The position numbers and the translations under genes were made by a program. The notes beneath the pieces were generated by a model, which saw only the letters and a program-made list of their open reading frames with translations, was not told the origin of the DNA and made no database searches. Source: Symsagittifera roscoffensis (lineage: Eukaryota > Xenacoelomorpha > Acoela > Convolutidae). From it: a stretch of DNA of 64,000 nt. The stretch covers positions 61,804,054 to 61,868,053 of the forward strand of contig NC_087066.1 in NCBI RefSeq assembly GCF_963678635.1. The letters run 5' to 3'. Below, piece after piece: positions 47,301 through 59,300 of the stretch; position 1 is the stretch's first letter; each line of letters begins with the position of its first letter.

Positions 47301-50300
47301 AATCCTTTGAAGGTTGAACCCTTTGTTGTACCCTAGATACAGCCGTTATCAAATTTACCCGACTTTCAACTTTTTTCTGAAAACTGGAAAAACTTTTGAA
47401 CCGCTGGGGATTGGATCCTTTTGAGTGATTCTAACTCTTAAACCACTATACTGTGAGGCCTTTGACTTTCATCCGAATTTTGTTCCATCTTTGGCTTTTT
47501 GATCTTTGATTACAAAAGCAGATCAATTCTGTCGGCGCCAAAAGATCAAGGTCAAAAAATTCAAATGGTTTTTTATAGACTGTTTTCAGAAACTTTTTTT
47601 TGATGTTTCGGACTCTTTTGTATGAGACTGTTTTGTATGGGACTGTTTTGTATGTGCACTGATTTTCTTTTAGTTTTGGAATCTTAATTTCGGAAAAAGT
47701 TATACATGAAGTAAAAAAAATCATGAAACAAATTTCATTTACAAAAACCATTGGCTAAAATTTTTTCCCTGCACTCAAAGTGAGGAATGGTATGAAAAAT
47801 AATTTTCTCGCAAGGAATGTTATTGTAAGCAGGGGCCCTAAAGTTTTTCTAAAAGCGTATTCAATGCGAATTTATTCTAATTTTGAGGGGGGAGCGCGCG
47901 CCGACAAAAAATGCCATTTTTTGGTCAACATTTTTTAAAAAGTTCTTAAAAACGCCTTTTTTGGCCCATTTTTTCAGATTTTTGCCTGCGGAGCACAAAT
48001 TTAGGCCAAAACAGGTACTTTTTAGTGCTTTGGGAAAGCTCGAAAAATCAAATTGGTCGACCTAAAGAAAAGGTCGACGAAACTTTCGAAAATTTTTGAA
48101 AATCCGCCCCCACTCCCGCGAAAATCCTAGATCCGCCCCTGATTGTATGTTTTTTTTTCAAGTTTGTAAGTCACCCCGGGTATTATCATTGGCATGTCCG
48201 TTTTTTAACTACTATTATTTTTATTTTCTTTGACCCTTAGTATGTTCTTCATAAACTTGCCAGTATTGATAAGTGAGGTTGATGTTATTGAATTTGATAA
48301 AGGATTATGAAATGTTTTGCTCTAGATTTTTTATGTTTTTCACCTGGAACTTTCTGCTTTTGTGTCGTCTATTCCATTTTACAGGATTTTGTTCCGACTT
48401 TGAAGAAAGTGAGGTAATACTTATGCTCGGAGCATAAAACCATAAGCGTTGTGAATCATGGACTCAAAATCATAAGTACCCCAAGGGATGATCAATCTTA
48501 GATTGTGCACGTGTTTTATCTGTTTCTTCTCATTGCTTTGATATATGTATGCAAAACTAGGTCAGATTTTTTGGCGTTTGTATTCTTCTTTGATGGGTTT
48601 CTTGAATTTGGAGAAAAGAACTCAAAAAAAGATATCACCAACGCCTTTTATAGTGTTCTTTAATTCGCAACATACCAATTGCAACTTCTTTGAGCTCGCT
48701 ATTTTTGTTTCCGTTCATTTCAATGTGCGCTAAACGTATTTCTTATATTGAGCGTAGTTCAGTTCTGTGTGTTTTTTATCCTTTCGAAACTGGAATTCAA
48801 TGCATTGTCTTAATTCTGTTCAATCAAATGAGATCCAGAAATCCATAATTAATATCCCATATGGTCACCCGAGTCGAGATTTTTTACCTAATTTGAAGCA
48901 AGATTTGAGCGGTTTGAGCGGTTTTTTAAGACGATTGCGCTCAAAATCTTGCTTCATAATGAGCGGTTTGAACGGTTTTTGAGCGGTGCTTTAAGATAAA
49001 CCGCTCAAAAACCGCTCAAACCGCTTATTTTGAACTAAATTTTTGAGCGCAATCGTCTAAAAAACCGCTCAAACCGCTCAAACCTTGCTTCAAATTAGGC
49101 AAACAATCCAGCATATTGCGCAAAACTTTAGAAGAGATGCAAGCAGCAAAATAATCCAGTATATATGTGATTTTAATGGGTGATCAAATACAGGCGCGGC
49201 GCGAGAATGCCTGCAGCTGGTCCCATTAACCTTGAGCATTCTTTGGGCGACGGCAAAATCGCAACCACAACAACAGAATGCTAAATAACAATCAATAAAT
49301 TGATTAAAACAACAGAAAAACTTTCAACAAATAAACTAAGCAATCAGATGACCACCTCAAGTCCTGTTCGGACCACCTCAAATCAACCTGCACGTGGAAT
49401 CAGCACGTGACCCAAACTCAATATTCCTAGTGCTCCCAACTATTTAGATGTGTAGAACATCACAGGAGGGAATCTGTTAGGCCTTTAAATCAACCTTGAT
49501 TCTGGTGTAGATCTTTTAGTAAGAGTAATAGAACCAGAGGTCATCAGAAAAACTCTTAATGCAAAGAGTATGGCTTACAAAAGCCCACCGATTAAAAGGG
49601 CTGGTGTAGCTTGGGAATGATATCGAAAAGTTAACATGCTTCACACTAAACAAATCAAGTTAAATAGACCACGCTAAAATTTATTTTTACAATGAGATTG
49701 CTCAGCCCTGGGATTCAAATGCCCAAGTTACTGAAAATTCCAATTTGAAACCAAGCAACTTCCGCCCCTCTAAGTTGCCTTGGTGGGTGTATTTTAACTT
49801 GTCCGAAACGTCACAAGAAATAGATTCCAAAAACATCTATTCAGATTATCAAAAACTACATCTGAAATTAAACCACGGCTTATTTGCCATTGTCGAAAAT
49901 CACGTTAATTCGCTTTATCCAACTGATTTGATTGTGGAACTTCTGCTTGCCTTGGTCGTACAAGTTGAACAACAACAAACCAAGTACTTTTCTTTGCGGC
50001 ACACCACTTTTGACTTCAATTATTCCTTTTTTCTAACGACTGACTAATAAATCCTTCAGCTCCACAAAAACACAAAGAACAATATTCAATTGTAATGAAT
50101 GCCCAAAAGAAAGCGTAGACGAAAGCAAAAGAAAGAACTCGAGCACCTAGACCCGGGAAAGTTGCAACATGAGTCGCGCGAAACAAAAGTCGCAACATGG
50201 CTTGCGCAAGTTGCAACATGAGTCGCGCGAAACATAAGTCGCAACATGGCTTGCGCAAGTTGCAACATGAGTCGCGCGAAACATAAGTCGCAACATGGCT

Positions 50301-53300
50301 TGCGCAAGTTGCAACATGAGTCGCGCGAAACATAAGTCGCAAAATGGCTTGCGCAAGTTGCAAAATGAGTCGCGCGAAACATAAGTCGCAACATGGCTTG
50401 CGCAAGTTGCAACATGAGTCGCGCATTATAAAGTTTCGAGCAGCTGAAGTAATTTTTTCCTTGCATAAACGTTAGACAGATGCAAGTTGAAAAATAATCC
50501 AATATATATGTATTTTAATGTGCATCTAGCTAGATCAACTTATTTGCTGATCTGAAACAGGACCGTCACGAGGAGGCCTACACATGGTTCCCACTTAAAA
50601 TATAAGCAAAATTTTTAGGTCAACAACAAATTCGCTACCACAAAAAGTCAAATCACTTTGAACGTGCAAAGTCGCAAAATTTTTTTTGTGGTTCGGGCAA
50701 AATCGCGCAATTATTTCGCTCCCGCAAAGTCGCAACATACCGATTTTGAGTCGCAATGGTCGGTCGCACCATACTTTTTTTGGGTAGCACAAAGTCGTAA
50801 CACATGTTGTTTGGGTCGCGCAAGGTTGCACAAAATTTTTTCGGTCGCGCAAAGTCGCATTATACCCATTTTGAGTCGCAATGATCGGAACATACCCGAT
50901 TTGGGTCGCAATGGTAGCAACATAAGTCCCCGACCTCGACCCGGGTTCAACTGCTTCTTAGCACCACATTGCCTTTTCCGGGCTTTTTGGTGGTTTTGAT
51001 CGTTTTTTTAATTAAATTCCTCAAAAACTCCTCAAAAATTGTGCGTGAAAAACCGTTCAAAACTGCCGCAAGAAATGAGCGGCTTCTGAGCGGTTTTTTA
51101 AAGAAAAATTTGAGCGATTTGAGCGGTTTTCCAAAAAATCGCTCAAACCGCTCAAATCTTGCTGGAAAACCACTCAAACCGTTCAAAACTTGAGCGGTTT
51201 TTGATCGGAATCTCGACCCGGGCATTAATTTATAGGTAGTGCAGCACGCATAGTTTTAGTAGAACTTCTATATGTAATTAAATCCATTTAAGTCTCTAAT
51301 AGCACTATGGTAACATTCATGATATCTTGACATTATGTATCAATTGGTTGTTTATGTACTTTTAGTTCATTGATTTATTTCCTTATTTATTATCCCTACG
51401 GATGACTCAGTGACTGAAGACTGCTGACATTTTATCATTGATGTTTCTCATCATGGTCTGTGTTTGACTTCTGAGATAGTGCTTGTCTGTTGATCAAAAG
51501 ATTTGTGTTCATAATTTGTTCTTTCATCGCATTTTCCCCTCTGTTTGCACTTCTTCCTTTAATGAAGTTTTTTGATTCATGTTTTAATACATAAGTCTGT
51601 TTTTCAACGAAAAATTATCACATAACTAATTGCCAATATTATGCTAATTCTATATTTTTGGAGGTTAAAGCCCGTCGTTTTCTGCAGTAATAACTCATTT
51701 GTTTTTTCTTTCAAGTTTTCTCACTTAAGTTTATGGTCACATGACATAAGAAGTCATTCAATGGATTTTCCTTCAAATTTTCACAATTTTTTTGACGACT
51801 GTTTCTTTTTCATAAAAGTCGATAAAAGTCACTTTTCGAGCCATCGCAAAATTTTAAAAAGACACCTTCTTACGAAAAGCTTCGAACCAGAAACAGATTT
51901 TAAAAAAAATATATTTAATACAATATAACTGAAAAAGAACAGGTTTTATAGACATTTTTAGGCCAAAAGTTGGAATTTCAAAAGCACTTTCCTCGCAAAC
52001 TTATCATGCTTTGGTACCCTTAAGAATGAACATAAGTTCTTGATAGCCATGTGTCTTTCACAATTGTTTGTTGGAGACTAAAAATCAGGCTATAAAATTA
52101 AGTAGCTGGCTCTTTTCCAGTTCCCTTTTTTGAAAATACCGAGTTTTATGTTTGTTTTACGTGTTATTACGGCTAAATGCGTGATGTTGCGCTATAAAAT
52201 ATGAAGATCAAATCTGCTCACAGTTGTCGATTTGTGCACCACGCCAAATTTCGATGCATTATGACAATAAATCATTTTCTCAAAATTGAATTTGAAAAGG
52301 GGGGAAACTGCATAAGAGCCAAGAAACTTACCGTTTTAATTGAAAAAAATTGCCGGCTCCTTTTGCTTTTACCCCCATCTGCAAACTTTTACAAGTAAAT
52401 TTATTGATCTCATTGTCCGATTAATATGAAAATTGGTATACAGATTTATAAGGCCACGACAAACATATATGGTCTCCATACTCAACCTCATAAAACCACT
52501 CATTCCACTACAAAAATGAAGCTCCTATAATGTGGGGGAAAAAGGAAAAAGGGCCAAATTGCCAATAGTTCGAAAAATTTTGTGCACCCTTGTTGCACAC
52601 ATTTGATCACTGGTTTATATCGCACGCGCGCTGCAATTTACAAGTCGAGCTCTTGCAAAAGTGCCATAGCTTAATAGGGCTGGTTAAATGCGCTATTGTC
52701 AATGTAATAATTATCTTCCGGGTTAGGCCTCCGGGCAATTTGTTTTTGAAAAATTGCTCAACAGGCTAACCACGTTGCTTGTCTAAACATTGACAAATGA
52801 ACAAGGTAGGTAACAGTGAATAAAATTTTTTGTAACGTTTTTTGATGTTCTGATTTATATGTTTTTTTTTGTTATATGTGTTAATTTTTTTATTGCCAAA
52901 TGCGCCAGATTTTCGTTTTTGCTGGATTAATTGCGCGCAGTGTGATTTGTTTCATCAGACCACCAGATTTGAGTTTTCAAGAAGTCACATTTGAAAGGTT
53001 TTCTATCATCTAAAAAGTGTTGAAATTTCACTTTTGATTTTTTTGGGATATGGGTGTCCAAAATTGCCACCAATGCGTCGGTGAAATCTTAAACCTGCTC
53101 AAAACGTTCCAAAGCGACTTGAGGCAAGTTAAAATGTTTCGACTAACTATCATATAATTAGACGCGATTTCAACCTTCAAATTTTCATGATAGCACGGGG
53201 ATTTTGCATCTTTTTTCTTTTTTGTGTAATTTTTGTTCTTTTTCCTAGTTTCTTGTAATTTTTTAATCAAAACTATTCCATGAAGTTTAAAAGGCAGCCG

Positions 53301-56300
53301 GAGTTTTTTAGCTCTGCCCTCATACATACAGTCTTGTTAAATTTTGAGACTACCACAAAAACGTGATAAAAGTATTTGCACTTTTCAGTGGTTGAACAAT
53401 TAAAGCTGAACATTATGTCTAAACAAAAATTTACAAACAATTGCTTGCATTTCTCTAGATATAACTTTTCGATATGATTGTACAATTGTAATGTTTTTTG
53501 TTATCAACCAACCATATTTCATAAATAACCGCTAATTTTTTCTTGCGAACCCTGACCAGCTCACTGGTCAGACCAATATTGGATGATCTACGAATAAATT
53601 TGAGGTCCCACTTTTCTTTAGCTCTTTTGAAAGAAGCAGTTAAGAGTAGGACTAAAATCAGTATTAGACTAAATAGTTGTACGAGCCTATCCATCTGAAT
53701 TTAGATAAAAAACAGACGGTGATCTAAAGCTGAAACTGCTGTATGATATCCTACGATCCTCTCAAACTATTTAGTATTTGATTTCCTCCGATCCTCTCAT
53801 AACTTAGTTTCTTTTTTCTATTTTTAGGTCCAGAGAAGCAGGTGAGCGATGTTCTATTTGAGGATTACCTGAGCACAGAAAGGCCGGTGAGAAACAAGTC
53901 ACAGGTTGTAGTGGTCTATGTCAGAATGTCACTCAACCAAATCATGGATCTGGTTAGTAATCACTTAACTCTTTAACTTTTTAGAGATAAAAATTAGAGA
54001 TAGGAAACTGGTTTGAGGAGGAATAATTAAAATTAGTTTTCAAATAATGAAATGTTGGGATTGGTTAAGAAATTGTGGCTTAAGATAAGCTAAATTTTTG
54101 GTGAACATTTTTTAACTGCACTCATTGACAAAAACTTGCAAAAAAAAATCAAGTAACCCAAGGTTTTTTGTCAACAAGCCAAAGGGTTAACAAACCGAAA
54201 CAGATATAAACTTATAACAAGCCAAAATAAATCAACAACGCGTATTGGCCAAATAAAAACGTTGAAACTTTTTAAGGATTACATGAAAACTAATTTTAAG
54301 AAAAATTTAAGAGATAAATTACTCGATTCATTCCGTCTTAGTTTGAAAAAACCAGGTTAAACAATTTTTTTTAGCCTAGTAATTTTTTCACACGAAAATT
54401 ATTGGATATAATTTTTTTATACGTTGACAAGTGCTCTATGATTCAAGTTCATTTTTCAGCTTAAGGATTTTGAGGTTTGATGATATTGCGGCTGAGTGAA
54501 CGCTCCCACGTCAGATAAGTGTCGACTTGGTTTGAAAAAAGGCATTATCGAGATAATTTTATAGAAAGATTTGCGTTATGGAAACATCTTGTACAAAATA
54601 TTACGATCGTATTAGTAAACAATTGAAAATTTTAAAAAAAGTTAGGTAATTCGATCTCAATTGGTTTTAACTTCATTGCATGGAAAATTTGAAATTCGAT
54701 TGTTGTCTCCGCATTCATTTTTTTTTTTCAAAATGCAACAAACCATAAAATAAAAAAGGGCAAAAACAAGCTTATAATTTCTAATTTTCCAAACAGAACA
54801 TAACTTACTTAAGTTTGTCATGCAATAAAAAAAGTCCGTCAATTGAAGGTTTAAACACAAAATTACTTATTAGTTCTTTTATTTTTTTTTTCAAGAGAGA
54901 TGTAAAATTTCTTCTATTTTTCATTTGAGAATTGAGATTTAGACAGCTAAGAGAATTAAGCTCGAAATTTTTATGTCTGAGATAGTGAACTAAAATCTCG
55001 TATGCTGCAAAGTTAAACACATGTAGATCAAAAAAAAGCTGTTTCTAGTAGTTTTCAATTAAAGTTTGAAAACATATGAGCTCAAAATTTTGACAAAAAA
55101 ATAAAACATCGAGAAGACAAATTGATAAAAATTGGGAATTTGGGAAATTGTATTGTACTTTTTTTCAGGAGACTAATTTAGTTATTAATTTTTTTTAAAC
55201 GATGATATAGCTAAAACTCAAAATTTCATTTGAACGCTATTGCAACTTTAACACTTCAATACTCTTTTGAAATCTGATATTTTAAAAAACTTAATTTTAG
55301 ATCCTTCTTAGTGAATGCACACTGTACGGGTAGTATTTTGGTAATATTTTTAATAGTTCAAAAAATTGGCTTCCTTCGACACAGCAAAAATAAATTATCC
55401 TAAAAGATCTTGCCCATTGCCAGAAAAATTGAACCTGTAAGTCTTTGATGCGGAATTGCTATGTTGCAAACTCTTGCAATTTTATTACAAGAATTATGAT
55501 ATCTTAAGTAAAATAAAACAAAATATCTAAAAAAATGTCATAAAAACAGAAGTCTAGCTCAACCAATTAAGCAAAATATTACAAAAATATCAGAAAATCT
55601 ATTTCAAAAAAAACTTCAATCTGAGCTCCAATTTCCAAAGAACGGGATAGAATATTGTGCAGGGTTCGTTTTCTTATCGGAAAATTGCATTTTTTTACTT
55701 ATGCAAAAAAGTATTGATTCTGTTATAATTTTTCAAATGATAGGTGGCTAAGAGTAATAAATTTGAAACATACGTTGATATGTTGAAGTTTGTTTTTTGT
55801 ACTGTTCGTTGTTTTTGAATAAAAAGATTTCAAAAAAATGATGCTTGTACTAAAAACAATCACATAGGCTGCGCGTTCAACGGCAGTCAGCCGGAACCTG
55901 TGATTAGTCTTGTTGGTCCAATTTTGAAGAAAACGACGGAATATTTGTGCTCGGGATATTTTTTTCTCCAGCCAAATTTCAACATTTAAATTGGGTTTTT
56001 TTTTTACAAAATTTATTATATCAGCCGAAAGATCTTGCTTTTTTCAGCTCAAACTTTTTTCAAAATAAATTATTTCACCTGTAATCATTTTTTGTAAAGT
56101 TTTGATGGTTTAAACATTGTCAATATGGCCAATTTGAGACAATTAACGCGCGATATGTTTCACGCTATTAACGCGTATGTTGAGATTTAATTCCTCTTAA
56201 AAATTGTTACAAGTTGATTGAAGCAAAATGTTTTCATAATGGCAACGTTTCTATGAGCAAAACTATCACTTTGTACTTAATAATGCGCGTGGAGGGATTA

Positions 56301-59300
56301 TTATGAAAAAAGTTTTTTCTAAGTTTTTTATCATTTTGTTTGAAAATTTCATCATTATTAAAAGCAAATGCTGCTCTAAAGACTTTCGAAGGCAGTCGGA
56401 ATATTCAAGTCTTCACCTTGATAGGAGCAATTTTGTTACGAATATGAAATCTTTCTGTAGGGAAAATAAAATGTACTTAATAATGCGCGTGGAGGGATTA
56501 TTATGAAAAAAGTTTTTTCTAAGTTTTTTATCATTTTGTTTGAAAATTTCATCATTATTAAAAGCAAATGCTGCTCTAAAGACTTTCGAAGGCAGTCGGA
56601 ATATTCTCGTCTTCACCTTGATAGGAGCAATTTTGTTACGAATATGAAATCTTTCTGTAGGGAAAACAAAATGTACTTAATAAGGCGCGTGGAGGGATTA
56701 TTATGAAAAAAGTTTTTTCTAAGTTTCTTATCATTTTGTTTGAAAATTTCATCATTATTAAAAGCAAATGCTGCTCTAAAGACTTTCGAAGGCAGTCGGA
56801 ATATTCTCGTCTTCACCTTGATAGGAGCAATTTTGTTACGAATATGAAATCATTCTGTAGGGAAAACAAAATGTAGTTTTATCATAAAAACAATGCTATA
56901 ACACAAACTAGATTTGACATGAGTTTCCTACTAAAACTTACAAAGGAAATTATAAAAATTAGTACCAGTTAGGCAAGCGCTTCATCCAGATAACTCGGTT
57001 TTCATCTGTCATATCATATTTAAATGCACATTGGAATAAAAACAGAGAAGAACCAAGAGCTCGGCCAACTAATAATAGCTAAGATATAAAGGAACACGGG
57101 GACCCCTGGGACAGCCATGAATAGGATTCTGATGTAGCTCCAAAAGTTTTAAATTGAAATAGCTCAGGTATGAACTCGTCTATTGCAATTTATTTCATGA
57201 TTTTTTAAAGAGGTAAATAGGTCGCTTTTTACATTGTATTCCGTTGAGTAGAAATGTTTATTCAAAAACTCTTTAAAGGTGAGTTAAGCCAATCGGACCT
57301 CATCTGATGCGTTGGATAAAAATTGGAATTTTGCAAGTAATGGATGGATGCGTGCAACCATGTACACTTCATAACTCGAAGTTCTGAATAAAGTAGGAGG
57401 AGCAGTTTTGTAAAAACTTTAAAAATCCTTGAAAAATTGTATGTTTTTCTAGAAATAAATGTAATTATTTCCAAGCACAGAATAAGAAAAAAAGGTAATT
57501 GGAGCAACTTGGATTTTGCCATGATAAAAGCAGCTTGCTGTTCCGAAAACAAGAGCTTCGACATAAATGATATCAGTGCTCCATTTGTGAATGTTTGTTT
57601 GTTTAGAATATCATCCAGCAAGCACTCACAGCTATCTACTCGGTCGAACTGGTACGTGAAGTTAAACTGATACCATATGGCTTTCATTAACAGTCTGTGT
57701 TTTCTTGCAAATTGTATAAGAGTTTTTTCTGTTATAGGGTATATTTACACCTTTCTATATTTTGTATTGCTTGGAATAGCTTAGCTTAGCAATTCAAGAG
57801 TAATTGATCTTCTGCCATGACAAAAAATAGCGTTGAGAGGATGAGCTACGAGCTCTCACTTGACCTCTAGCGTCAGTTTTACTACAGTCTGAAAACTTTT
57901 GGCTGCAATAATCGTGCCACATTAGAGTTTTTACTATAAAAAACTGCCCCGACTTGCAAAAAATGAGCTACTTATTGAACGAAAGCAGCCTTGGTCCGCT
58001 AAACAAAAAAAACTGGTCTGGAACGTGGGCAAAAAAGAGAAACTGACTAATGTTAGACCGACTGAATAGCTTTCGATAGATCCTTTGCGAACAACAGAAA
58101 CCACAATTTTTTGTTCCTATCATCTGAATGCATTCCCGGGTTGACCTCCTTAGGCCGAAAATGCTAATCTTACAATTCCATAAACTAAGTTTAAGAAAAA
58201 ACACTAGTCTTACAAATTTCATACACTTTGCTAAAATCGCCATCGAGTTTTAAAGAAATTTTTTCGTGTTTTGACATAAAAGTCGGTGTATCATACCAAA
58301 TAAAAAATGAAATTTTATGACTAGCATTTTTTTGATGGCGGCAACAAAAAATTTTCCAAGAAAATTTGAAGTTGACCTCTAACTTCAAAATTACTTGTTT
58401 TTCAAAGTAATTTCGAAATTTTTTTTCAAAATACTTTCAAAATAACTTCAAAATAACATGCAACATTTTAATTTTTATGTGCATGACGTAATTCTGGATA
58501 CACAAAAGTTAAATTATCTTCCATTTCTCTGGATAACTTTTCTTTAATGCTCAAAACTCCTCTTTCTCTTGTATAGCATGTTTATTTATGCCTGGGTTAA
58601 TTAAAAAAGATCGTCTTCAAATCTTTTCGCCAAAATTTGAAAGTTTGATATTTTTAGTATATCATTTGTGTAAAACAACTTTTAGACAATTCAATCCGTT
58701 TCTAATGCATTGTAAATGCAAAACCGTCAAACCTTTGGGGACTTTTTTGTGTAAGCCAAGGTTTTTGTCACTAGTATTCGGTTATCGGTTCCAAAATTTC
58801 GAGAATTTTTGAGTTCTCATCAAATTTTTTGGTTTATTGGAAAAAACTGGTCATACAACTTCTATATATGAAAAATCACTTATCATACACCTTTCATACA
58901 ATATTCTGTACTAATGGAATTGCATAAAAAGTGTTTGAATAGCATTTTTCAAAATTTGTTAATTGTATGACTAGCATTTTTAGTCAACCCGGGTGTTTCG
59001 TGTTAATAGCAACTGATTAAATTCGTGTTAGTTTCGTGTTTATAGTAAGTGATTCCAGTTAAAAGCTTTACACCATGCACTCCAACGGTTTTTCATAGGC
59101 TCAATTGTGTTTTGGGCTATTTGTTTGTTCTTAGTCTTAAATTTCAAAGGGCAGGGGGCGACAACTTAAGTCTACGTACCATAAAAAACAAATTTAAAAA
59201 TCAGTTGCGTTTATACAGAGCTGGTCTGATGAGTTCCTACGATGGAATCCGGCCGAGTTTGGAAATGTGAGCTCTATCCGGGCAGACAAGTCGAAGATAT

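Larger units (their letters stand above)
46251..49410 (+). repeat. Segmental tandem duplication, unit 2
   Basis: Direct copy of 43734-46250 joined without a gap. Compared with unit 1 it carries about 840 extra bases at about 46590-47430 and lacks 86 bp. It also has a shortened hAT-type MITE. Copies look roughly 95 percent identical by eye. Confidence 0.9.

Noticed and set aside
50016-50502. Minus-strand open frames of 136-138 codons with Cys/Ala/Leu repeats
   Set aside because: They are a translation of the 49-bp tandem array, in more than one frame, with no non-repeat support.
56303-56816. Near-identical 67-codon frames on both strands
   Set aside because: They repeat every 200 bp because the DNA is triplicated. 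The two strands overlap and no family is recognised.
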